This document shows, one piece after another, positions 1 to 9,056 of a DNA stretch of 33,480 nucleotides. The position numbers and the translations under genes are program-made. The stretch spans positions 13,042 through 46,521 of the forward strand of contig NHFA02000036.1 in NCBI GenBank assembly GCA_002170315.2, read 5' to 3'. Positions within the stretch are counted from its first letter, which is position 1. Each line of letters begins with the position of its first letter. The notes beneath the pieces are model-generated. The model had not been told where the DNA came from, searched no databases, and saw only the letters and a list, made by a program, of their open reading frames with translations. The DNA comes from Euryarchaeota archaeon TMED99. Its GTDB lineage: Archaea > Thermoplasmatota > Poseidoniia > Poseidoniales > Poseidoniaceae.

Positions 1-123
1 CCTGATGTTTTCGAAAAACACGTTTCTCAACGTCAAGCCATCCTACGAGATTTGGCTCAGCGTGATATTCATGACATCCAAACAGTCACACAAGTGATTC
101 AAAACTTCTACGCTTCTCGTTGA
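1..123 (+). CDS. C-terminal fragment of a protein, possibly an archaeal type II/IV secretion (GspE/FlaI-like) ATPase
   Basis: Frame 1 is open from base 1 to TGA at 121-123: PDVFEKHVSQRQAILRDLAQRDIHDIQTVTQVIQNFYASR*. The ending resembles FlaI/GspE-type C-termini (..R..IL..L...I.D...V...I..YY). Only 40 aa are visible. Confidence 0.4.
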   Translation, partial: PDVFEKHVSQRQAILRDLAQRDIHDIQTVTQVIQNFYASR

Positions 124-128
124 AGTGC

Positions 129-1913
129 TTATCCTCGCAGTCGTGCGAGTAAGTCATCGATAGCATCGATTTTTCCACGGGCAGAATCAAGTCGCTCTGA
201 TGCATCGATTACCGATTCAGCAATGACGCTCTCTTCATCGTGTTCTTCTTCCTCTTGTTGCGGTTTGAATGCTTGAGCGAGTGCCTTGAGTTCTGCTACA
301 ATTGCATCAACTTGCGTATCAGAAATCATAATTCCTGGAGCAATACGAGGGATTTCTGCTGGAGAAATGAAGCCGAGTTCCGCTCCGATTATTCCAGCAC
401 AAGCAAGAACCCGTGGGCGTAAGTCAACCGTATTGACTTCGTATCCTCTTGATTCAAGGAATCGAATGACTAAGGCTTGTTGTGCATCTGAGAAACTCCC
501 TTCACTCGATTCAAGAACAGTTTCAACCAGTTCTTCAAAAGCAGCAATGTTTCGTTCAAGACGATCAACGGTCATTCGCTCCATATCTGTGAGGTGAACT
601 GCACCGTGTTGAAGGACTCGGAGAATTCTGTTTCGGCGAGCGATAGAGGGGTCTTGCAATGCTTCTGCTTGGTGAATCTCCACATGCAGGTCGAAAAGCG
701 CATGTAATCTTCCCGATACACTTGGTATTCGCAGGTTGATTCCCATATCATGTCCGATTTGCTCGAAACTCATACGTGCTCGAACTAAATCTCCATCGGA
801 ATTGGCAAGCGTGTTGTTCAATTGGTCACGCAGCACATCTCGGACATTCTCGAAGTTGCGTAATGCTTCTCTCTCACTCCATGAGTTTGGCAGAGAAGCA
901 ACAGCTTCCTTTTCAGCCTGAGAGCGGAATTCAAGTTCCATCAGAGTGTTTCGGATACTATCGCTAACAGCAGGTGTTTCGACAGCGAATCCGTGGCTTG
1001 CAAGGCTTGCAATAAAGGATTCAAGGTCTTCAGAATCACTGGTGCTGCTTACGGCAAGGAAGTCTCTGCCAGCAGCCTCAATCTCTGCTGCCCGTGCTGT
1101 AAGTTCAAGTAAAACTGCCTCGACTTCAAGGGTGTGTTCAACAACTTCAGTGACATGTGCACTTTGAACCATTGCAGGTGATTCATCAGTTGCTGATTGG
1201 TTTTGTCCTGCTCGCAGTGCTTCATCAATAGATGCTGCCAATGGTGCGCGTGAGATTGGAATCCCTTCTTGAGCCAGTTCAGTTCGCATTTCAGTTTCTT
1301 CTTCAAATGTCCATCCTTCGGGATGTTCGGAAACAAATGTCTCAACCGTTTCGAGAACGACCTCTTCTTCTTGTGTTTGAGTGGATTCTGGAGTTTCGTT
1401 GTGAGAATCTTCAGTCGGTGTGGGAATTGAAACGACAGTATCGCCGCTGCGTGGTCTTCGAAGACTCTTCTTGACCTTCCCCCATCCGCCTTGCTGATAG
1501 GCCAACACTCCAGCAACCCGGACCAATAATGCCTGCTTATTTCCCGAGAGTGGCAATTCCAAAATCTTGCACATTTCATGCAACTGGTCACGGGTCATCG
1601 AATCAAGGGATTCAGGAACAAATTGCTTCGGATCGTGGTTGAGGTGAAGGTAGAGTCGCTGTCGACGAGCACGAACAGAGCCTGATTTTTTAATGCCAAA
1701 AATACCGAGAATCTCACCCAGTTCAGCGTTCATGAGTTTTTTGATGCCGTCAGGAGAGAGGTCCCACTGGTCGAGAATAAGGTGCTGAATAAGTCGCCCT
1801 CTGACCACTTCAACAGAACCATTTTTCGGAAGATTATAGGTGACGGCCAACTCTTTGAGTCCATCAAAACGTGCTTGATAGAGTTCGTTCAAGAGTTCGC
1901 TTTTTGCGGTCAC
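129..1913 (-). CDS. Multi-SAP-like-domain protein with an acidic/coiled-coil C-terminal region
   Basis: ORF 129..2075 (-). SAP-like helix-extended-helix repeats near the N-terminus: FDGLKELAVTYNLPKNGSVEVVRGRLIQHL, ..AELGEILGIFGIKKSGSVRARRQRLYLHL, MTRDQLHEMCKILELPLSGNKQALLVRVAGVL. The start is uncertain. GTG at 1913 (VTAKSELLNEL) is preferred because the longest ORF would overlap the divergent gene. Confidence 0.65.
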   Translation of the reverse strand: MTAKSELLNELYQARFDGLKELAVTYNLPKNGSVEVVRGRLIQHLILDQWDLSPDGIKKLMNAELGEILGIFGIKKSGSVRARRQRLYLHLNHDPKQFVPESLDSMTRDQLHEMCKILELPLSGNKQALLVRVAGVLAYQQGGWGKVKKSLRRPRSGDTVVSIPTPTEDSHNETPESTQTQEEEVVLETVETFVSEHPEGWTFEEETEMRTELAQEGIPISRAPLAASIDEALRAGQNQSATDESPAMVQSAHVTEVVEHTLEVEAVLLELTARAAEIEAAGRDFLAVSSTSDSEDLESFIASLASHGFAVETPAVSDSIRNTLMELEFRSQAEKEAVASLPNSWSEREALRNFENVRDVLRDQLNNTLANSDGDLVRARMSFEQIGHDMGINLRIPSVSGRLHALFDLHVEIHQAEALQDPSIARRNRILRVLQHGAVHLTDMERMTVDRLERNIAAFEELVETVLESSEGSFSDAQQALVIRFLESRGYEVNTVDLRPRVLACAGIIGAELGFISPAEIPRIAPGIMISDTQVDAIVAELKALAQAFKPQQEEEEHDEESVIAESVIDASERLDSARGKIDAIDDLLARLRG

Positions 1914-2074
1914 TTTCCCACCTACCCTTGGCAATCGGTTCAAAGGGGTATATGTGTCTTCGCCGTGATGGGAGAGTAAAAAGGGCAGTTCTTCGACTCT
2001 TTTTCCGCCCCCATATGCTGTATTGAGGGTGTTTTGAGCAATGCTTTGAAGTGGGTGAAGGAGAGGACAGAACA

Positions 2075-2653
2075 ATGGCGAGGACGGTGAAGGCGACGAA
2101 GGCTGCCATTAAGGAAGCCAATACGCTTGTAGAGTCGTTACGTGAACTGGTTTGGACGGACTTAAAGTCTCAATATTCCGCGTTTGAAGAAATGCTTCGT
2201 GAAAGGATTCATGGAGCAGAAGAATCTATTGTTGAGGCATCGAAAGGTAAGGCGGCAATCGTTGCAGGTATTAGCGTCATGCGAAAAGACCTGGATAAAG
2301 CACAGCGACGTTTCTCGCGCTCCAATGATGTTGAAGAATTAAGGGCGTTTTTGGTCGAATTAGCCGAAACAATTCATCGCTTACGAGTTGCGAATAATGA
2401 TATTGTTGAATCGCTTCATATCGTCATCAATCCACACCTTTCTGCTATTGAAATAGTGGAAAAGTTTGCCTCCGACCTTCAGCGTTCTGCTGGAACTTGG
2501 GAGAGAAACGGTCGTCAAATCGATGAATCAATCCATGAATTATGCGATGATAATGAACCGGCTGAACTCACTGATTTGGAACATTATATTACAAAACAGG
2601 GATATGGTTCGTTGCTCGAGAAGCCGAGTCATTCTTCTTCCGAAGAAGATTGA
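2075..2653 (+). CDS. Hypothetical helical/coiled-coil protein with acidic C-terminal tail (SSSEED)
   Basis: ORF 2051..2653; ATG at 2075 (MARTVKATKAAIKEANTL..). Sequence is predominantly helical in character. No family recognised. Confidence 0.6.
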   Translation: MARTVKATKAAIKEANTLVESLRELVWTDLKSQYSAFEEMLRERIHGAEESIVEASKGKAAIVAGISVMRKDLDKAQRRFSRSNDVEELRAFLVELAETIHRLRVANNDIVESLHIVINPHLSAIEIVEKFASDLQRSAGTWERNGRQIDESIHELCDDNEPAELTDLEHYITKQGYGSLLEKPSHSSSEED

Positions 2654-3879
2654 ACTGTGTGCAGGTCCAAAAGTGCGGGTTTTGCCATATTGTATTCATC
2701 AGGAAGACCTGGTAAGGTGCGAATCATTTCTTCATGCTCCGCTTCCATCGTTGCGAGTAAGATTTCAAATTCTTTGAGAACATTGACCATACCCATGTGG
2801 CTTTCTTCAATGGTGCAAATACGTTCAACGCTCGCAGAAACTGTTCCCAGATAATTCAATGTTTCAAGTTTCATTTCAAGACGTGGGCTGGTCGATGTTC
2901 CTTTTTTAGGAACGGAACGCTCCCACTTTTCAGCACCGGTTAATTTCTCCCCTTTCCTCTTGCCTTGAACGTCGTTTGAGTCAAGCAGTGAATCATTTGT
3001 GAAATCACCATCAAGAGAACGCTGTGCTTCTTTCAGAATCGTCTTGAACTTACGTTGCTCAACGTGAATCCCGATGATAGGGTGTAATTTTTCGGGCAGT
3101 GAGTCCAGTAATGCTCCTTCGATACGGTGCGAGAGATAAGCGCCTGAGTCGGTCATCGGGGGAACTTTGGAAGGAGGAAAATCTGTACGGGATACAAGTA
3201 ATGTAAATCCATACAACGGAGGAGGTACAAAATGGGTGCGTTCAGGATTTTCTCTTTGCAGCCCAAGAGTGTGTCGGCGAGCTTTGAACTTGAGTGCAGA
3301 ATGTTCTCCACGAGAGACAACGAAACCTTCCAACAATTCGTCTTGACGACATTCTTCGATCCAGTGGACTCTCTCTTCTTCATCCAAATTGAGATATGCC
3401 TCGAGTTTTCCAATTTGCTTTGCAAATTGCTCACTGGTCAGTAAAGTAAGATCACTACGAAGCCTTCGCATTTGTCTACGAAGTAATTCATGGTCGCAAA
3501 CGATGAGTGCTTTTTCGTGTAAATATTCCGGCTTATCATCAGAAACGAGAACCCATGTTGGCTCTCTTCTTGGTAAGACTGAAACGATGGATAATCCTTC
3601 CACATTTTGTTCTCTCCAATCTAAAGCGCTCATTGCCATCAAGTCGCCAGTGCCGCTTTTGAGTGCTTCAATCGCCGACTCGATATGTGGGAGTTGGCTT
3701 AATTTGAAATCGAAATCTTTGCGATTTGTTTCGATGCTACGCTCTATTTGAAGACGTACACCATCGTTACGGGATGCCGTTGTGAGGACTTCTAATCGAA
3801 TCCTTTCAGACAACACATCACCTCGGCGAGGATGACTCCTCACATTACAAGGCCGGAGACTACGGGTTAAGAAGGACAC
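2629..3879 (-). CDS. Porphobilinogen deaminase (HemC)-fold protein, divergent, with non-canonical C-terminal region
   Basis: 416 aa, GTG start at 3879. HemC-like blocks in order: FLTRS (cf. IGTRxS), GDLMAMSALDW (cf. DLAVHSLKD), GLSIVSVLPRREPTWVLVS (cf. GL.I.AVLPREDPRDVLVS), LLRRQMRRLRSDL (cf. SLRRQAQL...RPDL), EGFVVSRGEHSALKFKARRHTLGLQ (cf. DAIVLAxAGLxRLGL), HFVPPPLYGFTLLVSR (cf. FLPAPGQGALAIExR). Confidence 0.6.
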   Translation of the reverse strand: MSFLTRSLRPCNVRSHPRRGDVLSERIRLEVLTTASRNDGVRLQIERSIETNRKDFDFKLSQLPHIESAIEALKSGTGDLMAMSALDWREQNVEGLSIVSVLPRREPTWVLVSDDKPEYLHEKALIVCDHELLRRQMRRLRSDLTLLTSEQFAKQIGKLEAYLNLDEEERVHWIEECRQDELLEGFVVSRGEHSALKFKARRHTLGLQRENPERTHFVPPPLYGFTLLVSRTDFPPSKVPPMTDSGAYLSHRIEGALLDSLPEKLHPIIGIHVEQRKFKTILKEAQRSLDGDFTNDSLLDSNDVQGKRKGEKLTGAEKWERSVPKKGTSTSPRLEMKLETLNYLGTVSASVERICTIEESHMGMVNVLKEFEILLATMEAEHEEMIRTLPGLPDEYNMAKPALLDLHTVQSSSEEE

Positions 3880-3894
3880 CCCTGTGGGAGAAGT

Positions 3895-4878
3895 ATGGCG
3901 GGCATTGAGTTTGGGGCGAGTGACCGCCTAGAATCAATGAGGCTGTTAGTCGATGCTGAACTTGAGGCCTTAATCGAAAATGAAATTGAGAGTGGCTCCG
4001 GTCAAGTGGCTGAATTGTGCGGCTCTGTTCTTCTTGCAGGAGGTAAACGCCTTCGCCCGTTACTGATTCTTCTTGCTCATGAAATTGCAGGTGGAACGGA
4101 CATCGAAGAGATCATGCCACTCGCTTTAGCCTCTGAAATGATTCACACTGCTACACTTGTTCACGATGATATCAATGACGAAGCATCACACCGCAGAGGT
4201 GTTGAAACGATTCATTCACGAGTTGGTTTACCCAAAGCAGTTATTGCTGGAGATTGGCTTTTTACCAAAGGCTTCGGACTTGGTGGATGCTATGAGGAAA
4301 ACATCGTCCGTATCTTGGCTCAGTATTGTGCAGACCTTGCAGTTTCTGAATTTGAACAACTCGACCATGTATTGGACCTCACCACTTCTCCAGAGGATTA
4401 TCTTCGTATTGTGAGGGGCAAAACAGCCGGTCCTTTTGGTGCAGGTTGCTATGCTGCAGGTTTAGTTGCAGGACTTTCCGATGAACGTGCATATTCTCTC
4501 AAACAATTTGGAATGGAACTTGGAATTGCTTTCCAACTGGTCGATGACTTACTCGATTTACGTGGTGATGAGCGTATGGGTAAACCTCGTGGAGCAGACG
4601 TAATCGAAGGTAAAATGACTCTACCTCTCATTCACGCCCTTACCCTATCTCACGGTAAACAACGGGTAAGGCTTGCAGAACTGATTGAAGACTTTTCAGA
4701 TGAAGACTTCGATGAATTGATGGATTTGTTAAATCGTTCAGACAGTATGAAGTATACCGAAATTCTTGTTAAAACTCATCTTGAACGTGCAGTGACGAAT
4801 CTCAATGCATTTGTTGATAGTGATGCAAAGAAGCACATGGTGAGTATTACAGATTACGTGATGAATCGTCACATGTGA
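3895..4878 (+). CDS. Polyprenyl (geranylgeranyl) diphosphate synthase
   Basis: Aspartate-rich motifs LVHDDINDEASHRRG and FQLVDDLLDLRGD; GGKRLRPLL motif. Confidence 0.93.
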   Translation: MAGIEFGASDRLESMRLLVDAELEALIENEIESGSGQVAELCGSVLLAGGKRLRPLLILLAHEIAGGTDIEEIMPLALASEMIHTATLVHDDINDEASHRRGVETIHSRVGLPKAVIAGDWLFTKGFGLGGCYEENIVRILAQYCADLAVSEFEQLDHVLDLTTSPEDYLRIVRGKTAGPFGAGCYAAGLVAGLSDERAYSLKQFGMELGIAFQLVDDLLDLRGDERMGKPRGADVIEGKMTLPLIHALTLSHGKQRVRLAELIEDFSDEDFDELMDLLNRSDSMKYTEILVKTHLERAVTNLNAFVDSDAKKHMVSITDYVMNRHM

Positions 4879-4879
4879 G

Positions 4880-5986
4880 GTGTTTATTTTGGAATCATAC
4901 GATCATCAGTTGATAGTTATTGGAGGCGGGCCAGCAGGTAGTACTGTAGCGCGTTTTGCTGCAGAAGGTGGCGTTGAAGTTCTGGTTATCGATGGACGCG
5001 ACCCCATAGGCTCTCCATTGCAGTGCGGAGAACTTGTTCCATCAAATGATGAAATGCGTCGTTTGTGCCCCGACGTCCCAGAGATGGATGAGTTGTTCAA
5101 AACTCCAGATCATGCCATTTCTCGACATTCAACTCAAATGCATTTACTCCCGCCATCAGGCCGACCACTCAAATTTGATTTTGACGGTTATGTTCTTAAT
5201 CGAGTTGCGCATGACGAATTTTTAGTCGATTTGGCGAAAGAGGCTGGTGCCGACTACATGACCAACAGCCGGGTTGAAGGCGTTGATGGGCATACGGTGA
5301 CTTTGAGAGATGGAAGCACACTTACCGCACAAATTATTGTTGATGCAGGTGGCCATAATGGCCCGATTCGAAGACAGTATTGGAATGAGAAGTCAACCAA
5401 AATACCGGTGAAATTTGCACTCATGGATGGCGATTTTGGTGATGCAGTTGAACTTCACTTCGGGTCAATGGCCCCAGGAGGATATGCTTGGATGTTCCCG
5501 AAAGGTCAAGGAGCCAACATCGGACTTGGAATTCAAAAAAGTTTCAGTAAAGGAAAATCCCTCAACCAATTCACGGATGAATTTCTTTCGAAATATGATG
5601 GCGATATTACCTTCCATGGTGCCGGTTCATTGCCAATGTCTGGCACGTTGAAGAGTTTCGTGAAAGGGCACTACATGCTCGTTGGTGACTCAGCTGGTAT
5701 GGTTTTGCCATCAAACGGTGCAGGTATTACAATTGCAATGATCGGTGGTCGAATTGCCGGACAAGTTATCGCTGAGAATCTCAAAAACGGAACGCCTCTG
5801 GAAGAATACGAAAAGCGATGGAAAAAGCAGATGGGCAAGGTAATGCGAAATTCAAAACGCTCGTTCAAGATTGGAAGTATGATGTTCCGATTACCAGATT
5901 GGATTCTCAATATGATGTTCAATCCATTGACCAAAGGGATCATTTGGCGAGCAGTCACCTGCCGTCGAATGTTTTGGCTCATTTAG
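4880..5986 (+). CDS. Geranylgeranyl reductase family FAD-dependent oxidoreductase
   Basis: Dinucleotide-binding motif VIGGGPAGSTVARFAAEGGVEVLVID; IGSPLQCGEL; second FAD motif MLVGDSAGMVLPSNGAGI. Sits directly downstream of the prenyl synthase. Confidence 0.9.
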   Translation: MFILESYDHQLIVIGGGPAGSTVARFAAEGGVEVLVIDGRDPIGSPLQCGELVPSNDEMRRLCPDVPEMDELFKTPDHAISRHSTQMHLLPPSGRPLKFDFDGYVLNRVAHDEFLVDLAKEAGADYMTNSRVEGVDGHTVTLRDGSTLTAQIIVDAGGHNGPIRRQYWNEKSTKIPVKFALMDGDFGDAVELHFGSMAPGGYAWMFPKGQGANIGLGIQKSFSKGKSLNQFTDEFLSKYDGDITFHGAGSLPMSGTLKSFVKGHYMLVGDSAGMVLPSNGAGITIAMIGGRIAGQVIAENLKNGTPLEEYEKRWKKQMGKVMRNSKRSFKIGSMMFRLPDWILNMMFNPLTKGIIWRAVTCRRMFWLI

Positions 5987-6069
5987 AAACCGAACCACTC
6001 TGCTGAAGTCATTCGTTTATGGCGAAAGTTTGCGGTTGATTCAAGACCTATCGACGCCACAGGTGTTCC

Positions 6070-6567
6070 ATGCGCAACCTGCGGCGGTCGTCCAACAACG
6101 AGGCTGTGAGTCCGGTTATTGCGACTGTTCTCCTGCTTGCCATCACGGTTATGCTTTCGAGCATGGTGTTTGTCTTGATGCAAGGAGCACTTACGACTGC
6201 TGAGAAACCTGCGGCACAAGCGACTGTTAGCGTTCGCGGTTTATCCAATGGTTTCCACGTCATTCGGATGACTTCACTGGACCAAACTATTGACCCAGCT
6301 AAGATTCAATACGATCTCTCGCCTGAGAACCTCGATGATGGCGATCCCATTCGAGGTAAAGTGAGTGATAATGGAACGTATGGCGTGATTGGCGCGAACG
6401 TTTCGTTCCATGACCGTGATGCTGGTTATTCGGTGAGCCAAGGTGATTATTTTGTTATTGACTCGACAACCGTAGGTTCTGATTCGGGTACATGGAGATT
6501 CAAACTCGTAGATTTGTCGACCAATTCGGTGATGGTCAACGTAGTTTTACCACCGATTGAGACGTAA
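6070..6567 (+). CDS. Archaeal type IV pilin-like protein
   Basis: N-terminus NNEAVSPVIATVLLLAITVMLSSMVFVLMQ is the typical archaeal pilin class III signal followed by a hydrophobic helix. Confidence 0.85.
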   Translation: MRNLRRSSNNEAVSPVIATVLLLAITVMLSSMVFVLMQGALTTAEKPAAQATVSVRGLSNGFHVIRMTSLDQTIDPAKIQYDLSPENLDDGDPIRGKVSDNGTYGVIGANVSFHDRDAGYSVSQGDYFVIDSTTVGSDSGTWRFKLVDLSTNSVMVNVVLPPIET

Positions 6568-7572
6568 TTAGCCGCCGATAAACGACATTTCGACGGGTTG
6601 TCTTGTTTCTTTGAGTTGAGTTCTCAGTTCAGAATATCTGTCGTCTCTGTATGTCCAAATGTCTCGAATTATTTGACCAATTTCTTGTTCATTAGCACCA
6701 AAGCGTAGAATGCCTCTTAGGTCATAACCTTGCTCTGAAAAGAGGCATGTATACATCGAACCGTGTGCGGAAAGACGTGCACGTGAGCAATTTCCACAGA
6801 ACGGTTTTGTTACCGATTCAATGAAACCTACCGTAGAGCCATTGACAAATCGCCATAGGCGGGCAACATCGGATGGGTGCTCAGACGCTCTTGGTTCGAG
6901 AGGTCCCAAGTGATTACGCAGGATGTCTCTCATCTCTTTTCCACTGATTACCGCATCAAGATTCCAATTATTGGTCGTTCCTACATCCATGAACTCAATG
7001 AATCGGACAGGAATGTCTCGTTCCATACATGCTTTGGCTAAAGGAACGATTTGAGACTCATTGACGCCTTTCTTGACCACGCAATTCACTTTGACAGTCA
7101 GGCCAATCTGTTGCGCTAAATCGATGCCTTCGAATATTTGAGAGGGCGTATTCTTGCTGTCTGTAATCGTTTGAAAGAGTTCCTCTTCAACAGCGTCAAG
7201 ACTTACGGTAACTCGGCTCAAACCACTTTTGAGTAACATCTCAGCATGACGTTGCAAAAGCACTCCGTTGGTGGTCATGGCGATGTCAAGGTCCGGGTCG
7301 AGCTCCCGCAAGAGTCGGAGAAGAACATGGACGTCTCTTCGAAGCAGTGGTTCACCACCGGTAATTCTGACTTTAGCGAGACCTAACGGCAGTAACGAGG
7401 CAACCACTTTCGCCATTTCTTCGTAACTCAAGATTTCTTCCTTGCCCAAAAAAGTGTGCCCAGGCCCAAATTTGTCTCTCGGCATACAATATGTGCATCG
7501 GAAATTACATCGGTCAGTAATTGAGATTCGCAGGTCCCTCAAGGGGCGGCCTTGTGAATCCTGCAGCGACAT
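6568..7572 (-). CDS. moaA: GTP 3',8-cyclase MoaA (molybdenum cofactor biosynthesis, radical SAM)
   Basis: Radical SAM CxxxCxxC in TDRCNFRCTYCMP; KVRITGGEPLLRRDV; second Fe-S region FCGNCSRARLSAHG..C. ATG at 7572 (MSLQDSQGRPLRDLRIS) fits better than the longest ORF start at 7734. Confidence 0.93.
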   Translation of the reverse strand: MSLQDSQGRPLRDLRISITDRCNFRCTYCMPRDKFGPGHTFLGKEEILSYEEMAKVVASLLPLGLAKVRITGGEPLLRRDVHVLLRLLRELDPDLDIAMTTNGVLLQRHAEMLLKSGLSRVTVSLDAVEEELFQTITDSKNTPSQIFEGIDLAQQIGLTVKVNCVVKKGVNESQIVPLAKACMERDIPVRFIEFMDVGTTNNWNLDAVISGKEMRDILRNHLGPLEPRASEHPSDVARLWRFVNGSTVGFIESVTKPFCGNCSRARLSAHGSMYTCLFSEQGYDLRGILRFGANEQEIGQIIRDIWTYRDDRYSELRTQLKETRQPVEMSFIGG

Positions 7573-7642
7573 CAGCAACGCTATGCGCATTCGGCTTTTT
7601 ATTCTTGCAAGGGTTGATGCGTGTTTGGAGGTTGCGTTGAAC

Positions 7643-9055
7643 ATGGCGAGGGGTTGGGTGAAGCCCGAAAGCACATCTGGTGGCGAAGTCAAGATTCTTC
7701 GAATCACCTCAAGAACCTCACAATCCCCAATCAAATGGAGGTTACCTCCCTCGAAAAGTCACTTAATTCGAGCCCTTGCCTTATTCTCTCAATCCCATCA
7801 ACAAGTTACACTTGACAACGTTGGATACTCTGGCGAAGATGTTTGGGCAATGCGCAGTTCCCTTGCTCAAATGGGTGTCAAATTCCAAGATTATGATTCA
7901 CAAGGAAATGAACTTCAACACAACGATCCGATGCGTTTGCAGCCACACCCTGATTCAGTTCGTTGGGTCTTGAATGGTGTGGGGCCTGATGGCTTCAAGC
8001 AGCCGAGCAATGTTCTTCATGCCATGAATTCAGGCACAGCACTGCGATTTTTAGCCGGCCTCGTTGCCCGTATGGAGGGTCCAGTGACGTTGGATGGCGA
8101 CCAGTCTTTGCGCCAAAGAGAGTCAGATGCCATGTGGGATTCTCTTCGTCAGGCAGGGGTAGATGTTTCAATTGCTGCTGGTAAACAACACCTACCAGTT
8201 GTTGTTCAAGGTCCGTGGAAGAAAGAACAACTCACTCAAGGAATCGACCTTGACATCAGTCGTTCAAGTCAACCACTTTCATCGTGGTTACTTGCTTCAG
8301 CAGCTCTTCCTTGTGAAGTTCAACTCAATCTTATTGGCAAAGGTGTATCGAACCGTCATTCCAAATTAACAGCAAAAATGGTCGAGGCTTCAGGGAGTAA
8401 AAACCAACTTCAACCAGCGCAGTGCTCTCTTTTTCCATGGATTCCAAAGTCCGAGGAAATCTACACAGTTCCCGGTGACGCATCTATGGCATCGTTTGCT
8501 ATGCTGGCAACGCATTGCCTTGATGCTGAAATCCACCTCAGAGGATGGCCTCAAGAAAGTCAGGCTATCGGGCATGAAATCCTTTCAAAATCCGCTATAG
8601 AATGTGGTGTTAAGTGGGATAAAGATGTTTTGAAAAGTATTGAATCTTCTCAACCCGTTGTATTGAATGTTATCGATTCCAATGACATACTTCCTCCACT
8701 TGCAGCCTTGCTCTGCTTTGGACCAGGTGGACGAATTATCGGTGCACCTCACGCCGCACACAAAGAAAGTAACAGGCTATCACGAACCGTAGAACTCCTC
8801 CAATTCTTTGGATTACAAGCCTCATTACTGGATGATGGAATCGAAGTGAAAGGGAACCAAACGCCAACTGCACCGACTCAGCCAGTGTCTACTTTTGGCG
8901 ATCATCGTTTATTCATGACCGCATTACTTCTTGCAGCGAAAACCGGAGGAGAAGTGGTTGGCCAGACCCTTCATCAAGTTGCTGACGAGACTTTCTTGGA
9001 GCGTTTACAGCAAGCAGGTATTGGGATTGAAACTGCAACAGTATCCAATTCATAA
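7643..9055 (+). CDS. aroA: 3-phosphoshikimate 1-carboxyvinyltransferase (EPSP synthase)
   Basis: LPPSKSHLIRALAL, NSGTALRFLAGL, LDGDQSLRQRESDAMWDSLRQAGV, FGDHRLFMTALLLA. ATG at 7643 chosen from the longer ORF 7442..9055. Confidence 0.93.
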   Translation: MARGWVKPESTSGGEVKILRITSRTSQSPIKWRLPPSKSHLIRALALFSQSHQQVTLDNVGYSGEDVWAMRSSLAQMGVKFQDYDSQGNELQHNDPMRLQPHPDSVRWVLNGVGPDGFKQPSNVLHAMNSGTALRFLAGLVARMEGPVTLDGDQSLRQRESDAMWDSLRQAGVDVSIAAGKQHLPVVVQGPWKKEQLTQGIDLDISRSSQPLSSWLLASAALPCEVQLNLIGKGVSNRHSKLTAKMVEASGSKNQLQPAQCSLFPWIPKSEEIYTVPGDASMASFAMLATHCLDAEIHLRGWPQESQAIGHEILSKSAIECGVKWDKDVLKSIESSQPVVLNVIDSNDILPPLAALLCFGPGGRIIGAPHAAHKESNRLSRTVELLQFFGLQASLLDDGIEVKGNQTPTAPTQPVSTFGDHRLFMTALLLAAKTGGEVVGQTLHQVADETFLERLQQAGIGIETATVSNS

Positions 9056-9056
9056 A

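Noticed and set aside
286-1474. Many + strand ORFs (60-103 aa) inside the SAP-protein gene
   Set aside because: They lie antisense to a long convincing ORF, have Ser/Arg-rich shadow-ORF composition and show no family motif.
1049-1591. 180-aa - strand ORF overlapping the SAP gene in another frame
   Set aside because: Basic, Leu/His/Lys-rich translation typical of a frame-shifted read of the real coding sequence.
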